Source of the DNA: Dietzia massiliensis
GTDB lineage: Bacteria; Actinomycetota; Actinomycetes; Mycobacteriales; Mycobacteriaceae
DNA length: 35,790 nt
Reading direction: 5' to 3'
Assembly: GCF_018390595.1 (NCBI RefSeq)
Contig: NZ_JAHBAV010000037.1
Coordinates: 1 to 35,790, forward strand
Shown here: positions 7,565 through 14,985 of the stretch, in pieces
How positions within the stretch are numbered: the stretch's first letter is position 1
How the letters are laid out: every line of letters starts with the position of its first letter
The notes under the pieces: model-generated
Seen by the model: only the letters and a program-made list of their open reading frames with translations
What the model was told of the DNA's origin: nothing
The model's database searches: none
Made by a program: the position numbers and the translations under genes

Positions 7565-7581
7565 GGCCGCCTCTCGCGGCC
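7565..7581. terminator. Short GC hairpin after the TY-Chap gene
   Basis: GGCCGC-CTCTC-GCGGCC forms a perfect 6-bp stem with a 5-nt loop, 13 nt after the stop at 7551. No T-run follows, so termination strength is doubtful. Confidence 0.3.
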
Positions 7582-7747
7582 CATCGACCCGACATGGCCA
7601 GCAACCCCTGATTCTGGACGCTTACCCATGACAGTGGCACGGTCCCGGGAGCGGTTGTACCCCGCGTAGGCCGCCCGAGCCTCGACATACGCCCGAGTGG
7701 CAATCCGCCGAGGCCGCCCGGACACCGCGCACGACCGAAGGAGATGC

Positions 7748-8629
7748 ATGTTCATCCACAAGCAGAAGCTCCAGTTCCAGTCGAAGCCCGAGAAGCCCGA
7801 CGCCGTGTACGCCCGCAAGCTGCAGGAGGTGATCGGCGGCCAGTACGGCGAGATCACCGTCGCCATGCAGTACAGCTTTCAGGCGTGGAACGCCCACATC
7901 CCGGGCAAGTACCGTGATCTGCTGTTCAGCACCGCGGCCGAGGAGTTCGGCCACGTCGAGATGCTCGCGACGATGGTCGCCCAGCTACTCGAGGACGCCC
8001 CGCTCGGCATCACCGAGGCCGCCGTCCAGAACGACCCGGCCGTCGCCGCGGTCATCGGCGGCACCGACGTCCAGCACGGCATCGTCGCCGGCGCCGGCGC
8101 CCGACCCGTCGACTCCATGGGCAACCCGTGGTCCGGCTCGTACGTGACCGCCAGCGGCAACCTCCTCGCCGACATGTGGTCCAACGTCAACGCCGAGTCG
8201 CAGGGCCGCGTCCAGGTCGCGCGGCTGTACCACATGACTGACGACCCGGGCATCCGTGAGCTGCTGTCGTTCCTGCTGGCCCGCGACACCATGCACCAGA
8301 ACCAGTGGCTCGCCGCGGTCAACGAGCTGCAGGCCGAGGGCCTGGAGGAGCTGCCCGTGCCCTCGAACTTCCCCAAGTCGAAGGAGGCCGCGGAGCACGC
8401 GTACACGATGTACAACTTCTCCGACGGCGCCGCCGCGGCCGAGGGCTCGTGGGCCTCGGGCCCGACGCCCGACGGTCATGGCGAGTTCTCGTACTCGCCC
8501 GAGCCGCTCGAGGGCCCGCCGATGCCGCCGCCGACCCACCCGGACGCCCGCTTCTACGGCACCACCGAGCTGCCGAACACGGTCGAGAAGGCCGCCGGCA
8601 CCGTTCAGGACAAGTTGAACAAGGAGTAG
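7748..8629 (+). CDS. Manganese catalase
   Basis: A 293-residue non-haem catalase that disproportionates hydrogen peroxide at a di-manganese site in the cytoplasm. The ligand set is complete and at nearly the positions of the Lactobacillus plantarum enzyme: Glu35, Glu66 and His69 (EEFGH), Glu150 (NVNAESQGR) and His183 (DTMHQN). The C-terminal part is rich in Pro and Gly (residues about 245-280) as in the family, and it ends in a lysine-rich tail. The ATG at 7748 follows GAAGGAG. The gene stands alone, with 196 bp upstream that hold a weak hairpin, and it is followed by a strong terminator hairpin facing tRNA-Asp. Length is usual for actinobacterial members. Confidence 0.95.
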   Translation: MFIHKQKLQFQSKPEKPDAVYARKLQEVIGGQYGEITVAMQYSFQAWNAHIPGKYRDLLFSTAAEEFGHVEMLATMVAQLLEDAPLGITEAAVQNDPAVAAVIGGTDVQHGIVAGAGARPVDSMGNPWSGSYVTASGNLLADMWSNVNAESQGRVQVARLYHMTDDPGIRELLSFLLARDTMHQNQWLAAVNELQAEGLEELPVPSNFPKSKEAAEHAYTMYNFSDGAAAAEGSWASGPTPDGHGEFSYSPEPLEGPPMPPPTHPDARFYGTTELPNTVEKAAGTVQDKLNKE

Positions 8630-8650
8630 TCGGCGGCCCGGCCGAATGAG

Positions 8651-8686
8651 AGCGGGCGCATCCGGTGTGTACCGGATGCGCCCGCT
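8651..8686. terminator. Perfect 15-bp hairpin between catalase and tRNA-Asp (bidirectional terminator)
   Basis: AGCGGGCGCATCCGG and its exact reverse complement flank a 6-nt loop. It lies 21 bp after the catalase stop and 8 bp beyond the 3' end of the convergent tRNA gene. It lacks a long U-tract, as is common in high-GC actinobacteria, but is the strongest simple hairpin in this part of the window. Confidence 0.8.
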
Positions 8687-8694
8687 TCCTGCTG

Positions 8695-8768
8695 CGACCC
8701 TGACGGGACTCGAACCCGCGACCTCCGCCGTGACAGGGCGGCGCGCTAACCAACTGCGCCACAGGGCC
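8695..8768 (-). tRNA. tRNA-Asp (GTC)
   Basis: The minus strand folds as a 74-nt cloverleaf. The acceptor stem GGCCCTG pairs with CAGGGTC (one G-U), the D arm is GCGC-AGTTGGTTA-GCGC, and the anticodon stem CCGCC/GGCGG encloses loop CTGTCAC with anticodon GTC. The T arm is GCGGG-TTCGAGT-CCCGT, with discriminator G. CCA is not encoded. A TAATGT hexamer about 22 bp upstream (8790-8795) could be the -10 box. Confidence 0.95.
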
Positions 8769-8863
8769 GTGCTTTTCGCACGAGAGGGAACATTAGCGGA
8801 AAGAGCGGCCCTAGGGGAAAACGGGCCCCGCGGAGGTGGCGCGGCGCTCGCGATCCGGGCGCC

Positions 8864-9535
8864 TCACCCGGTCCAGAGGACGAGCATCGGTTGGCTCGAG
8901 ATGAGCTCCCCGCCCTGGTAGATGCTCATCCCCGACGCGTCGATCGAGTAGAGGACGTCATTGTTCGTGACCACCGCCCCGCTCCTGGTGACGGTGGGGT
9001 CGTCGATCTCCACACCCGCCCCGCCCGACGAGCCGCGGTAGTAGTACCGGCCGTTGTCGGGGTTGACGCAGATGGAAAACGACGCCTGCGTCGTGCGCCC
9101 GATCATGGCCGCCGGGTCGCCGGCGTTGCAGCGGGCCTGGCGGTCGGAGAGCCACCCGGACGAGTCGGCCCCGACGGGCTGACCGCCGCCGCGTGGGAGC
9201 CGGGGCGCCGGCGCCTCACGGGTGACGGTGACGGTCTCGCGTGGCGGCGGGGTGGTGTAGGCGGTCTCGGTCACCGGAGGCGGTGGCGACGACGTAGACG
9301 GTGACGACGACGACGAGGACTGCGCTGCCGCGACGCCCGGCCCGTCACCGGGGATTCCGCCGGGGCGGAGGGTGAGGTAAGCGATCACTCCGAGGAGGGC
9401 GACCGCGAGGACCGTCAGTACGGCGACGAGGGCGATCACCGCGCCGGGGGTCCCGCGCCGCGGCGTGGGCTCGTAGGTGGGCGTGTGCCACTGCCCGTCG
9501 GGCCCCCACCGCCCGTCACCGGAGTTGTACGTCAT
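8864..9535 (-). CDS. Membrane-anchored extracytoplasmic protein with Ser/Pro-rich linker
   Basis: A 223-residue protein with no recognised family. Residues 1-28 are a Gly/Trp/Pro-rich cytoplasmic stretch (GDGRWGPDGQWHTPTYEPTP), residues about 32-57 one transmembrane helix (AVIALVAVLTVLAVALLGVIAYLTL), and residues 68-105 a Ser/Thr/Pro-rich spacer. A compact domain follows with two cysteines (ARCNAGDPAAMIGRTTQASFSICVN) that may form a disulfide. The topology suits a cell-envelope protein whose folded C-terminal domain lies outside. The ATG at 9533-9535 is favoured over the adjacent GTG because GAGGGGAG is then at a proper distance. Similar proteins with this SSSSS/PPP linker and a paired-Cys domain are common in Mycobacteriales; their role is unknown. 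Confidence 0.75.
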   Translation of the reverse strand: MTYNSGDGRWGPDGQWHTPTYEPTPRRGTPGAVIALVAVLTVLAVALLGVIAYLTLRPGGIPGDGPGVAAAQSSSSSSPSTSSPPPPVTETAYTTPPPRETVTVTREAPAPRLPRGGGQPVGADSSGWLSDRQARCNAGDPAAMIGRTTQASFSICVNPDNGRYYYRGSSGGAGVEIDDPTVTRSGAVVTNNDVLYSIDASGMSIYQGGELISSQPMLVLWTG

Positions 9536-9591
9536 CACCGACTCCCCTCATAGGCAGACCGTAGCGGTGTGCGCCGGCTGTCGGACGATCT

Positions 9592-9606
9592 CCGCGGTAC
9601 CCGCGG
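9592..9606 (-). terminator. Short hairpin immediately after the allophanate hydrolase stop
   Basis: CCGCGG-TAC-CCGCGG (6-bp stem, 3-nt loop) directly abuts the stop codon at 9607-9609 at the end of the guanidine/urea operon. No U-tract follows, so it is only a weak terminator candidate. Confidence 0.3.
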
Positions 9607-11355
9607 TCACCCGATCGGCCACTCCCCGATAGCGGTGAGGTCCTCCGCGGCCGCGGTCACCGCGGTGGGCTCGCAGGCGAAGCCGACGGCCTCCGAGCCG
9701 TCAGCGAGGGTCACCCGGCCGAGCTGCATGGGTCTGGGCAGCTCGTCGAGGAACGCGCCGAGCGCCGCCGGGGACATCGTCCACCTCTCGCCGAGCAGTT
9801 CCGCGCCCTCGGCGTGCCGCAGGACGCCGGGCTTGGGCGGGTCCGTGTCAAGCCGGTACATCCGGTAGTCGGCGCTGGACCGCACGACGCCACGCCAGAC
9901 CGCGCCGCGTCCGGTGAGCTGGTGCTCGAGCGGGCCGCCCCGGCGGTGGGCACCGAACACCACCAGGTCCACGGTCGGCGCGCCCGCGCCCAGGGGCCAC
10001 GGTTCGAGCGGCTCGGTGGCGGCCTCGCGCTCCCCGGCGAACTCTGCCGCGAGGGCCGCCGCGATGTCGGCCACCACGCCGTCGTGGAACGGCCTGCCCA
10101 CCACGGTGACGCCGAACGTCGCCGTACCGCGGTCCGCCTCGTCCACCTCTCCCGCCGGGACGGCCACCGCGCAGAGGTCGAAGAGGTTGCAGAAGTTCGT
10201 GTAGGTCCCCATCCGGCTGTTGAGGGCGACCGGGTCGGCCTGCACCTGCGCGATCGTCGGATGGAACGGCGCCGTCGGCACCAGCAGCGCCGCCGCGCCC
10301 AGGCGGTCGAGCTCGGCCAGGGCCCGGCGGCGCAGCGCCTCGACGGTCCGCCGGTCCCGCAGCAGGTCCACCGCCCGCACATCGCGGGCGGGCGCGATGA
10401 TGCCGCGCACGGTCGGATCGATACCGGCATCGGCGGCCCCGTCGGCCCCGTCGAGGAAGGCGCCGACCGCCTCGTACCGCTCGGCGACGAGCGCGCCGTC
10501 GTAGAGCAGCCGGGCGGCGGCGAGGAACGGCGCGAGATCGATCTCCACCACGCGGAACCCGCGGTCGCGGGCCGCGTCGACGGCCGCGGCGAACGCCTCG
10601 GCCCAGCCGGGCGCCATGGCGGTCAGCTCGCGCGGGACCGCGATCGTCGCCCCCGGCGCCGCGGCGAGCGGGGCGTCCGCGGGCCAGCTCCGCGTGTCGT
10701 CGCCGCCCGCCATCACGCCGGTCGCACGGGAGGCCGTGCGCACGTCGCGGGCGAAGATCGTCACGCAGTCGTAGCTCGCGCAGGCCGGGACGACGCCGTC
10801 GGTGGAGACCACGCCGAGGCTGGGCTTGATCCCCACGATGCCGTTGAGTGCGGCGGGGATCCGCCCCGACCCGGCGGTGTCGGTGCCGATCGCCAGATCG
10901 CAGATGCCCAGTGCGACCGCCACCGCGGATCCCGAGCTCGACCCGCCCGAGACGTGGTCCGGCCGGTGCGCGGCCCGCACGGCGCCGTAGGGACTGCGGG
11001 TGCCGACCAATCCGGTCGCGAACTGGTCGAGGTTGGTCACCCCCACCACCACCGCACCGGCCGCGCGCAGACGGGCGACGGCGACCGCGTCCTGCTCCGG
11101 GACGGAGGCGAACCCCGGGCACGCGGCGGTCGTGGGTATCCCGGCGACGTCGACGTTGTTCTTGACCGCCAGCGTCATCCCGGCGAGGGGCCCGCCGGCG
11201 GCGAGGGAGGCCGCCATGTCGGCGATGATCGCCTCCCGGTCGCGCACCTGCAGGAACACCTCCGGCCGGTCGGCCTCCGCGAGTCGGGTCAGCACGGCGT
11301 CGACCAGTGACGCGGCCCGGTCCCGGAGCGTGGCAGCCGTCGTCGCGGCGCTCAC
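9607..11355 (-). CDS. atzF: Allophanate hydrolase (amidase-signature enzyme)
   Basis: A 582-residue enzyme that hydrolyses allophanate to ammonia and CO2, the last step of the guanidine/urea carboxylase route. The amidase-signature triad is visible: Lys65 (LAVKNNVDVAG), the cis-serine in SGGSSSGSA (Ser139/140) and nucleophile Ser163 in GTDTAGSGRIPA. The C-terminal domain (about 440-582), present in AtzF and in the hydrolase part of urea amidolyase, carries VDLVVFGAHRRGGPLEHQL and YRMYRLDTDPPKPG. The start is the GTG at 11353-11355, overlapping the stop of the upstream carboxyltransferase gene (GTGA); residues further upstream in frame are not homologous. It is the last gene of the operon that begins with the permease at 16524. 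Catalytic residues are intact. Confidence 0.94.
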   Translation of the reverse strand: MSAATTAATLRDRAASLVDAVLTRLAEADRPEVFLQVRDREAIIADMAASLAAGGPLAGMTLAVKNNVDVAGIPTTAACPGFASVPEQDAVAVARLRAAGAVVVGVTNLDQFATGLVGTRSPYGAVRAAHRPDHVSGGSSSGSAVAVALGICDLAIGTDTAGSGRIPAALNGIVGIKPSLGVVSTDGVVPACASYDCVTIFARDVRTASRATGVMAGGDDTRSWPADAPLAAAPGATIAVPRELTAMAPGWAEAFAAAVDAARDRGFRVVEIDLAPFLAAARLLYDGALVAERYEAVGAFLDGADGAADAGIDPTVRGIIAPARDVRAVDLLRDRRTVEALRRRALAELDRLGAAALLVPTAPFHPTIAQVQADPVALNSRMGTYTNFCNLFDLCAVAVPAGEVDEADRGTATFGVTVVGRPFHDGVVADIAAALAAEFAGEREAATEPLEPWPLGAGAPTVDLVVFGAHRRGGPLEHQLTGRGAVWRGVVRSSADYRMYRLDTDPPKPGVLRHAEGAELLGERWTMSPAALGAFLDELPRPMQLGRVTLADGSEAVGFACEPTAVTAAAEDLTAIGEWPIG

Positions 11356-13334
11356 GCGCTGAGCTCCCCGCTGGCGGCCCAGCGCGCGAACTCCTCGGCA
11401 CGGGCGTGCTCCATGCGGCGCCTCGCGGAGGCGATGGAGTCGGCCTCGCGCTCGCAGAAGGCGTTGTGCTCGGCCAGGGAGAACGTGCCGTCGGTGATGT
11501 CGACGCGCCCGCGCCCGGCGGCGGTGTCGGCCCGCAGGTCGGCCAGCTCCTCGGAGGTCACCGGGTACCAGGAGATGCGGTCGAAGTGCCGCAGCAGCCA
11601 CGGGTGCTCGGCGTCGAAGCCCGGTGCCGGCTCCGGGTGTCGGTGGTTCCACACCTGGGTGGTGCGGCCCACGAACTGGTAGCCGCCGGGCCCCTCCATC
11701 CCGTAGATGCACAGGTACGCGCCACCGATACCCACAGAGTTCTCGGCAGTCCACGTCCGGGCGGGGTTGTACTTGGTCGTCACCAGGCGGTGACGCGGGT
11801 CCAGCGGCGTGGCGACGGGCGCGCCCAGGTAGACGTCCCCCAAGCCCAGGACCATGTACTCGGCCTCGAAGACGGTGCGGTACACGTCGTCGGCGGTCTC
11901 CAGCCCGTTCATCCGGCGGATGAACTCGATGTTCCACGGGCACCACGGGGCGTCGTCGCGCACGCCGTACATGTAGCGCTCGATCGCCTCCCGGGTGGCG
12001 GGGTCGTCCCAGCTCAGGGGGAGTCGGACGTGACGGCTCCGCACGACCAGCGACTCGGCGGCGGGCAGGGCGGCCTCGGCCTCACGCAGGGCGTCCAGGG
12101 TCGACGACACGGTGCTGCGCCCGGGGGTGATCTTGACCTGCAGCGACCGGATGCCCGGGGTGAGGTCCTGCTGTCCGGGCACGGGGTTGGACAGCAGGTG
12201 CAGGTAGAGGGCGTGCGCGCGGGCGCGGAGCTCCAGGTCGAGCTCCATCCGCCCGTATTCGACCAGGACGTTGTCGTCCCCGCCTCGGCGGTAGGTGATC
12301 TCGGTGAGCCCGTCCGCGGTGTGCCCGCGGCCCAGCACGCCGTCGTCGCGGTCCCCGCCGTCGCCGAGGACGTACGGACGGCCCGCGCCCCGCGAGCCCC
12401 CGGCGCCGACCCGGTCGCGCACGGCGTCCACGCGGACCCGCACGAACCGCACGGTGTCGCCCGGCGCCAGTTGCCCGAGCTTCCACCGGTCGCTGCTGAC
12501 CACCGTGACCGGGCAGACGAAGCCGCCCAGGCTCGGGCCGTCCGGACCGAGCAGGATCGGGGTGTCGCCGGTGAAGTCGAGCGCGCCCACCGAGTAGGCG
12601 TTGTCGTGGAGGTTCGACGGGTGCAGCCCGGCCTCGCCGCCGTCGGGCCGGGCCCACTTGGGGCGCGGGCCCTCGAGCCGGACGCCGGTGCGGTCGGAGT
12701 TGAAGTGCACGGTGTAGGTAGCCGCGTACAGCTCGTCCATCCCGGCCCGGGTGAGGAACTCGGGTGCGCCGTGGGGCCCCTCGGCGACCGCGATGTGCCA
12801 GTGGTGGCCGATGGCGGGGATCTCCTCGGCGCAGATCCGGCGGGGCGTCGCGGGCCCGGGCTCGCCGACGGCGAGCGTGTCCCCGGTGGTGAGGGCGCGG
12901 CCCTCGTGGCCGCCGAACCGCCCCAGGGTGAAGGTCGACGACGACCCGAGGTACTGCTCGACGTCGATCCCGCCCCGCACCGCCACGTAGACGCGCATCC
13001 CGGGGCCATCGATCACCGGGATGTCCAGCACCGACCCGGCCTCCAGGGCGACCGGCTTCCACTGGGCCACCGGCCGCCCGGCCACGGTGGGCCGCACGTG
13101 CGCGCCGCCCACGCACACGGTGACCGGGGCGTCCGCCCGGAGCCGGAGGCCGCCGCGCGTGCACTCCAGGCCGGCGGCGCCCTCGGGATTGCCCACGGCG
13201 ATGTTCGCCAGCCGCAGCGACTGGTCGTCTATCGCTCCGGAGGGAGGGACGCCCACCCCCCAGTACCCGACGCGGCCGGGCCAGTCCTGGACGGTGGTGA
13301 TGAGGCCGGGGGCGAGGATCTCGAGGCTGGTCAT
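11352..13334 (-). CDS. KipA-KipI carboxyltransferase part of urea/guanidine carboxylase, without BC and BCCP domains
   Basis: A 660-residue fusion of the two domains that form the carboxyltransferase of urea (guanidine) carboxylase. An AHS2/KipA domain (about 1-300: TTVQDWPGRVGYWGVGVPPSGAID; NAYSVGALDFTGDTPILLG) is followed by an AHS1/KipI domain (about 340-610: EYGRMELDLELRARAH; PGIRSLQVKI; FVGRTTQVWN). Full enzymes are about 1,200 residues, with biotin carboxylase in front and a biotin carrier behind. Here the ATG at 13334 starts directly in KipA, and the protein ends in the linker (EEFARWAASGELSA) just before where the carrier domain would be. No BC or BCCP gene lies in the window. A separate biotin carboxylase must therefore act in trans, or the protein has another role. 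It lies between the UAAP genes and atzF in one operon. Confidence 0.88.
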   Translation of the reverse strand: MTSLEILAPGLITTVQDWPGRVGYWGVGVPPSGAIDDQSLRLANIAVGNPEGAAGLECTRGGLRLRADAPVTVCVGGAHVRPTVAGRPVAQWKPVALEAGSVLDIPVIDGPGMRVYVAVRGGIDVEQYLGSSSTFTLGRFGGHEGRALTTGDTLAVGEPGPATPRRICAEEIPAIGHHWHIAVAEGPHGAPEFLTRAGMDELYAATYTVHFNSDRTGVRLEGPRPKWARPDGGEAGLHPSNLHDNAYSVGALDFTGDTPILLGPDGPSLGGFVCPVTVVSSDRWKLGQLAPGDTVRFVRVRVDAVRDRVGAGGSRGAGRPYVLGDGGDRDDGVLGRGHTADGLTEITYRRGGDDNVLVEYGRMELDLELRARAHALYLHLLSNPVPGQQDLTPGIRSLQVKITPGRSTVSSTLDALREAEAALPAAESLVVRSRHVRLPLSWDDPATREAIERYMYGVRDDAPWCPWNIEFIRRMNGLETADDVYRTVFEAEYMVLGLGDVYLGAPVATPLDPRHRLVTTKYNPARTWTAENSVGIGGAYLCIYGMEGPGGYQFVGRTTQVWNHRHPEPAPGFDAEHPWLLRHFDRISWYPVTSEELADLRADTAAGRGRVDITDGTFSLAEHNAFCEREADSIASARRRMEHARAEEFARWAASGELSA

Positions 13335-13393
13335 GGCGGGTGCTCCTGTGGTGACGGGTGGCGGGTCGGGCCGGCGCGATCAGGCCGCGGGGA

Positions 13394-14077
13394 TCAGGCG
13401 GTGACGATCATCCGGACGGGCGTCGGGTCGAAGCCGTTGCACGGGTTGTTGATCTGCGGGCAGTTGGAGACCAGCACGATCAGGTCGCGGTCGGCGCGCA
13501 GCGCCAGGCTCTTGCCGGGCGCGGACCGGCCGTCGACGATCCCGAGCGTCCCGTCGGCGTCGACCGGCACGTTCATGAAGAAGTTGACGTTGGGGACCAG
13601 GTCCCGCTTGCCGAGCCCGTGCCGGGCGCCCTCGCGCAGGAAGTTCTCCACGCAGGCGTGCTGGTGGCGGGTGTGGTGGCCGTAGCGCAGGGTGTTGGAT
13701 TCCTGCGAGCAGGCACCGCCGAGGGTGTCGTGGTTGCCCACCTCGTCGGCGGTGATCGTCACCAGCGGCTCGCCGTCGTCGTCGCGCAGGACGCTGCCGG
13801 TGGTGAGGAAGATCGAGCCCTGGGCCGCGACGGTCGCCGGTGCGCTGTAGCGGCGGGTGGTGTCGTGCGCGTCGTAGAAGAGGGTGTCGACGGCCTGGTT
13901 GCCCTCGAGGTCGACGATGGTCAGCGTCTGGCCCGCCTCCAGGACGTGGGACCAGGCGGCGCGGGCGGCCACGGTCTCATCGGCCAGGACCTCCCCGCCT
14001 CCGAGCGCGAGGCCGGCGGCGTCGGCGGTCCGAGGATCAACGGTTCGGGGATCGGCGGTGACGGTCGAAGGTGTCAT
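13394..14077 (-). CDS. UAAP2-type DUF1989 protein, probable carboxyguanidine deiminase subunit
   Basis: A 227-residue DUF1989 protein of the urea-amidolyase-associated type 2 group. In studied systems the two DUF1989 partners form a deiminase that converts carboxyguanidine to allophanate and ammonia. Visible family features are LTIVDLEGNQAVDTLFYDA, then HDTLGGACSQESNTLRYG with a cysteine, HQHACVENF, the substrate-site stretch VNFFMNVPVDADG, and NCPQINNPCNG near the C-terminus. The Cys/His residues are likely metal ligands. The ATG at 14075-14077 has GAGGAG upstream; the longer in-frame extension is out-of-frame read-through of the neighbour. It lies 11 bp after UAAP1 and 59 bp before the carboxyltransferase gene. 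The metal and exact chemistry are from family knowledge, not seen here. Confidence 0.85.
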   Translation of the reverse strand: MTPSTVTADPRTVDPRTADAAGLALGGGEVLADETVAARAAWSHVLEAGQTLTIVDLEGNQAVDTLFYDAHDTTRRYSAPATVAAQGSIFLTTGSVLRDDDGEPLVTITADEVGNHDTLGGACSQESNTLRYGHHTRHQHACVENFLREGARHGLGKRDLVPNVNFFMNVPVDADGTLGIVDGRSAPGKSLALRADRDLIVLVSNCPQINNPCNGFDPTPVRMIVTA

Positions 14078-14088
14078 GACGGTGCTCC

Positions 14089-14979
14089 TCAGGCGATCGG
14101 GGCGGTGGCGAGCGGGGCGGCGGCGCGGTGGGCGGCCTCGGAATTGACGAGTGCGCGGCGGTACTCCATGTCCTGCGCGACTCCCGGCAGCGAGTCCTCC
14201 ACCAGGGTGTCCAGGTCCTCGGGGGCGCTCCAGGCCAGCAACTCCACGGTCCCGGCGCGATACTCCCCCGAGGGGTCGAGCGGGTGGTCGGCGACCGCCA
14301 CGGCCAGCACAACGGGTAAGTGGACGACGAGGTCGATCGCCGCCCCCGCACCCGCGTTTCCGGTGGACACCAGCGAACCGTCCGTGTCCACCCGGATCCC
14401 GTGGAAGAACGACACGGTGTGCGGCATGTCGCGCTCGCCCAGCCCGTGCTTGAGCGCCGCCAACAGCAGCAGTTCCCGTCCGGCCGGAGACTCCGATTCC
14501 GGCGCCCCGGCCCCGTACCGGGCCGTGTTCCCCGCTAGGGTCGAGGCGCCGCACAGCGCATCGTGGTGACCGGAGGTGTCCGCGACGATCGTCGCGAGCA
14601 CGCGCCCCTGGTCCGACAGCAGCGGATGGCCGGTCCCGAGGTAGGCCTGCCACGGGACCTTCACCGTGTCGGCGGTGTTGAGTCGCTCCCAGGGCGCGTC
14701 CGCGCGCCACATCATGAGCGAGGCGCAGGCCGTGCCATCCCTGTCGGTGAGTCGGATCCGGGTGCCCCGGGCCAGGGTCACCGCGGTGTACCGGCCACCG
14801 GGGATGGACTCTGCCCACGTCAGGCGGTCAGCCGGGACGTCCGTCGGTGGGTGGGGCCAGTCGGTGGCGGGGACGACCGGCATGGCGTCGGTGATCATGC
14901 CGGCCTGGGCGCGGGCGTGCTGGCGGGCACCCGAGGTGGTGGATGTGCCTGCGGGACTGGATGCGGTGGTGCTGGTCAT
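14089..14979 (-). CDS. UAAP1-type DUF1989 protein, probable carboxyguanidine deiminase partner subunit
   Basis: A 296-residue DUF1989 protein. It shares the fold pattern with its neighbour: TRIRLTDRDGTACASLMMW, GHHDALCGASTLAGNTARYG, the HTVSFFHGIRVDTDG stretch, and a C-terminal DLDTLVEDSLPGVAQDMEYR helix specific to UAAP1. It lacks part of the Cys cluster seen in UAAP2, consistent with a heteromer where one subunit carries the metal site. An extra N-terminal segment of about 30 Ser/Thr/Ala-rich residues precedes the domain, so a later start is possible, but the ATG at 14979 is 6 bp after the permease stop and has a GAGAGTG site. Pairing with 13394-14077 is supported by adjacency. Confidence 0.85.
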   Translation of the reverse strand: MTSTTASSPAGTSTTSGARQHARAQAGMITDAMPVVPATDWPHPPTDVPADRLTWAESIPGGRYTAVTLARGTRIRLTDRDGTACASLMMWRADAPWERLNTADTVKVPWQAYLGTGHPLLSDQGRVLATIVADTSGHHDALCGASTLAGNTARYGAGAPESESPAGRELLLLAALKHGLGERDMPHTVSFFHGIRVDTDGSLVSTGNAGAGAAIDLVVHLPVVLAVAVADHPLDPSGEYRAGTVELLAWSAPEDLDTLVEDSLPGVAQDMEYRRALVNSEAAHRAAAPLATAPIA

Positions 14980-14985
14980 GACTGG

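Noticed and set aside
11356..11946. In-frame upstream extension of allophanate hydrolase to 779 residues
   Set aside because: The extra 197 residues are a shadow of the carboxyltransferase gene; GTG 11355 with the GTGA overlap gives the normal protein start.
11307..13685. 792-codon plus-strand frame
   Set aside because: Antisense of the carboxyltransferase gene, with no recognisable motifs.
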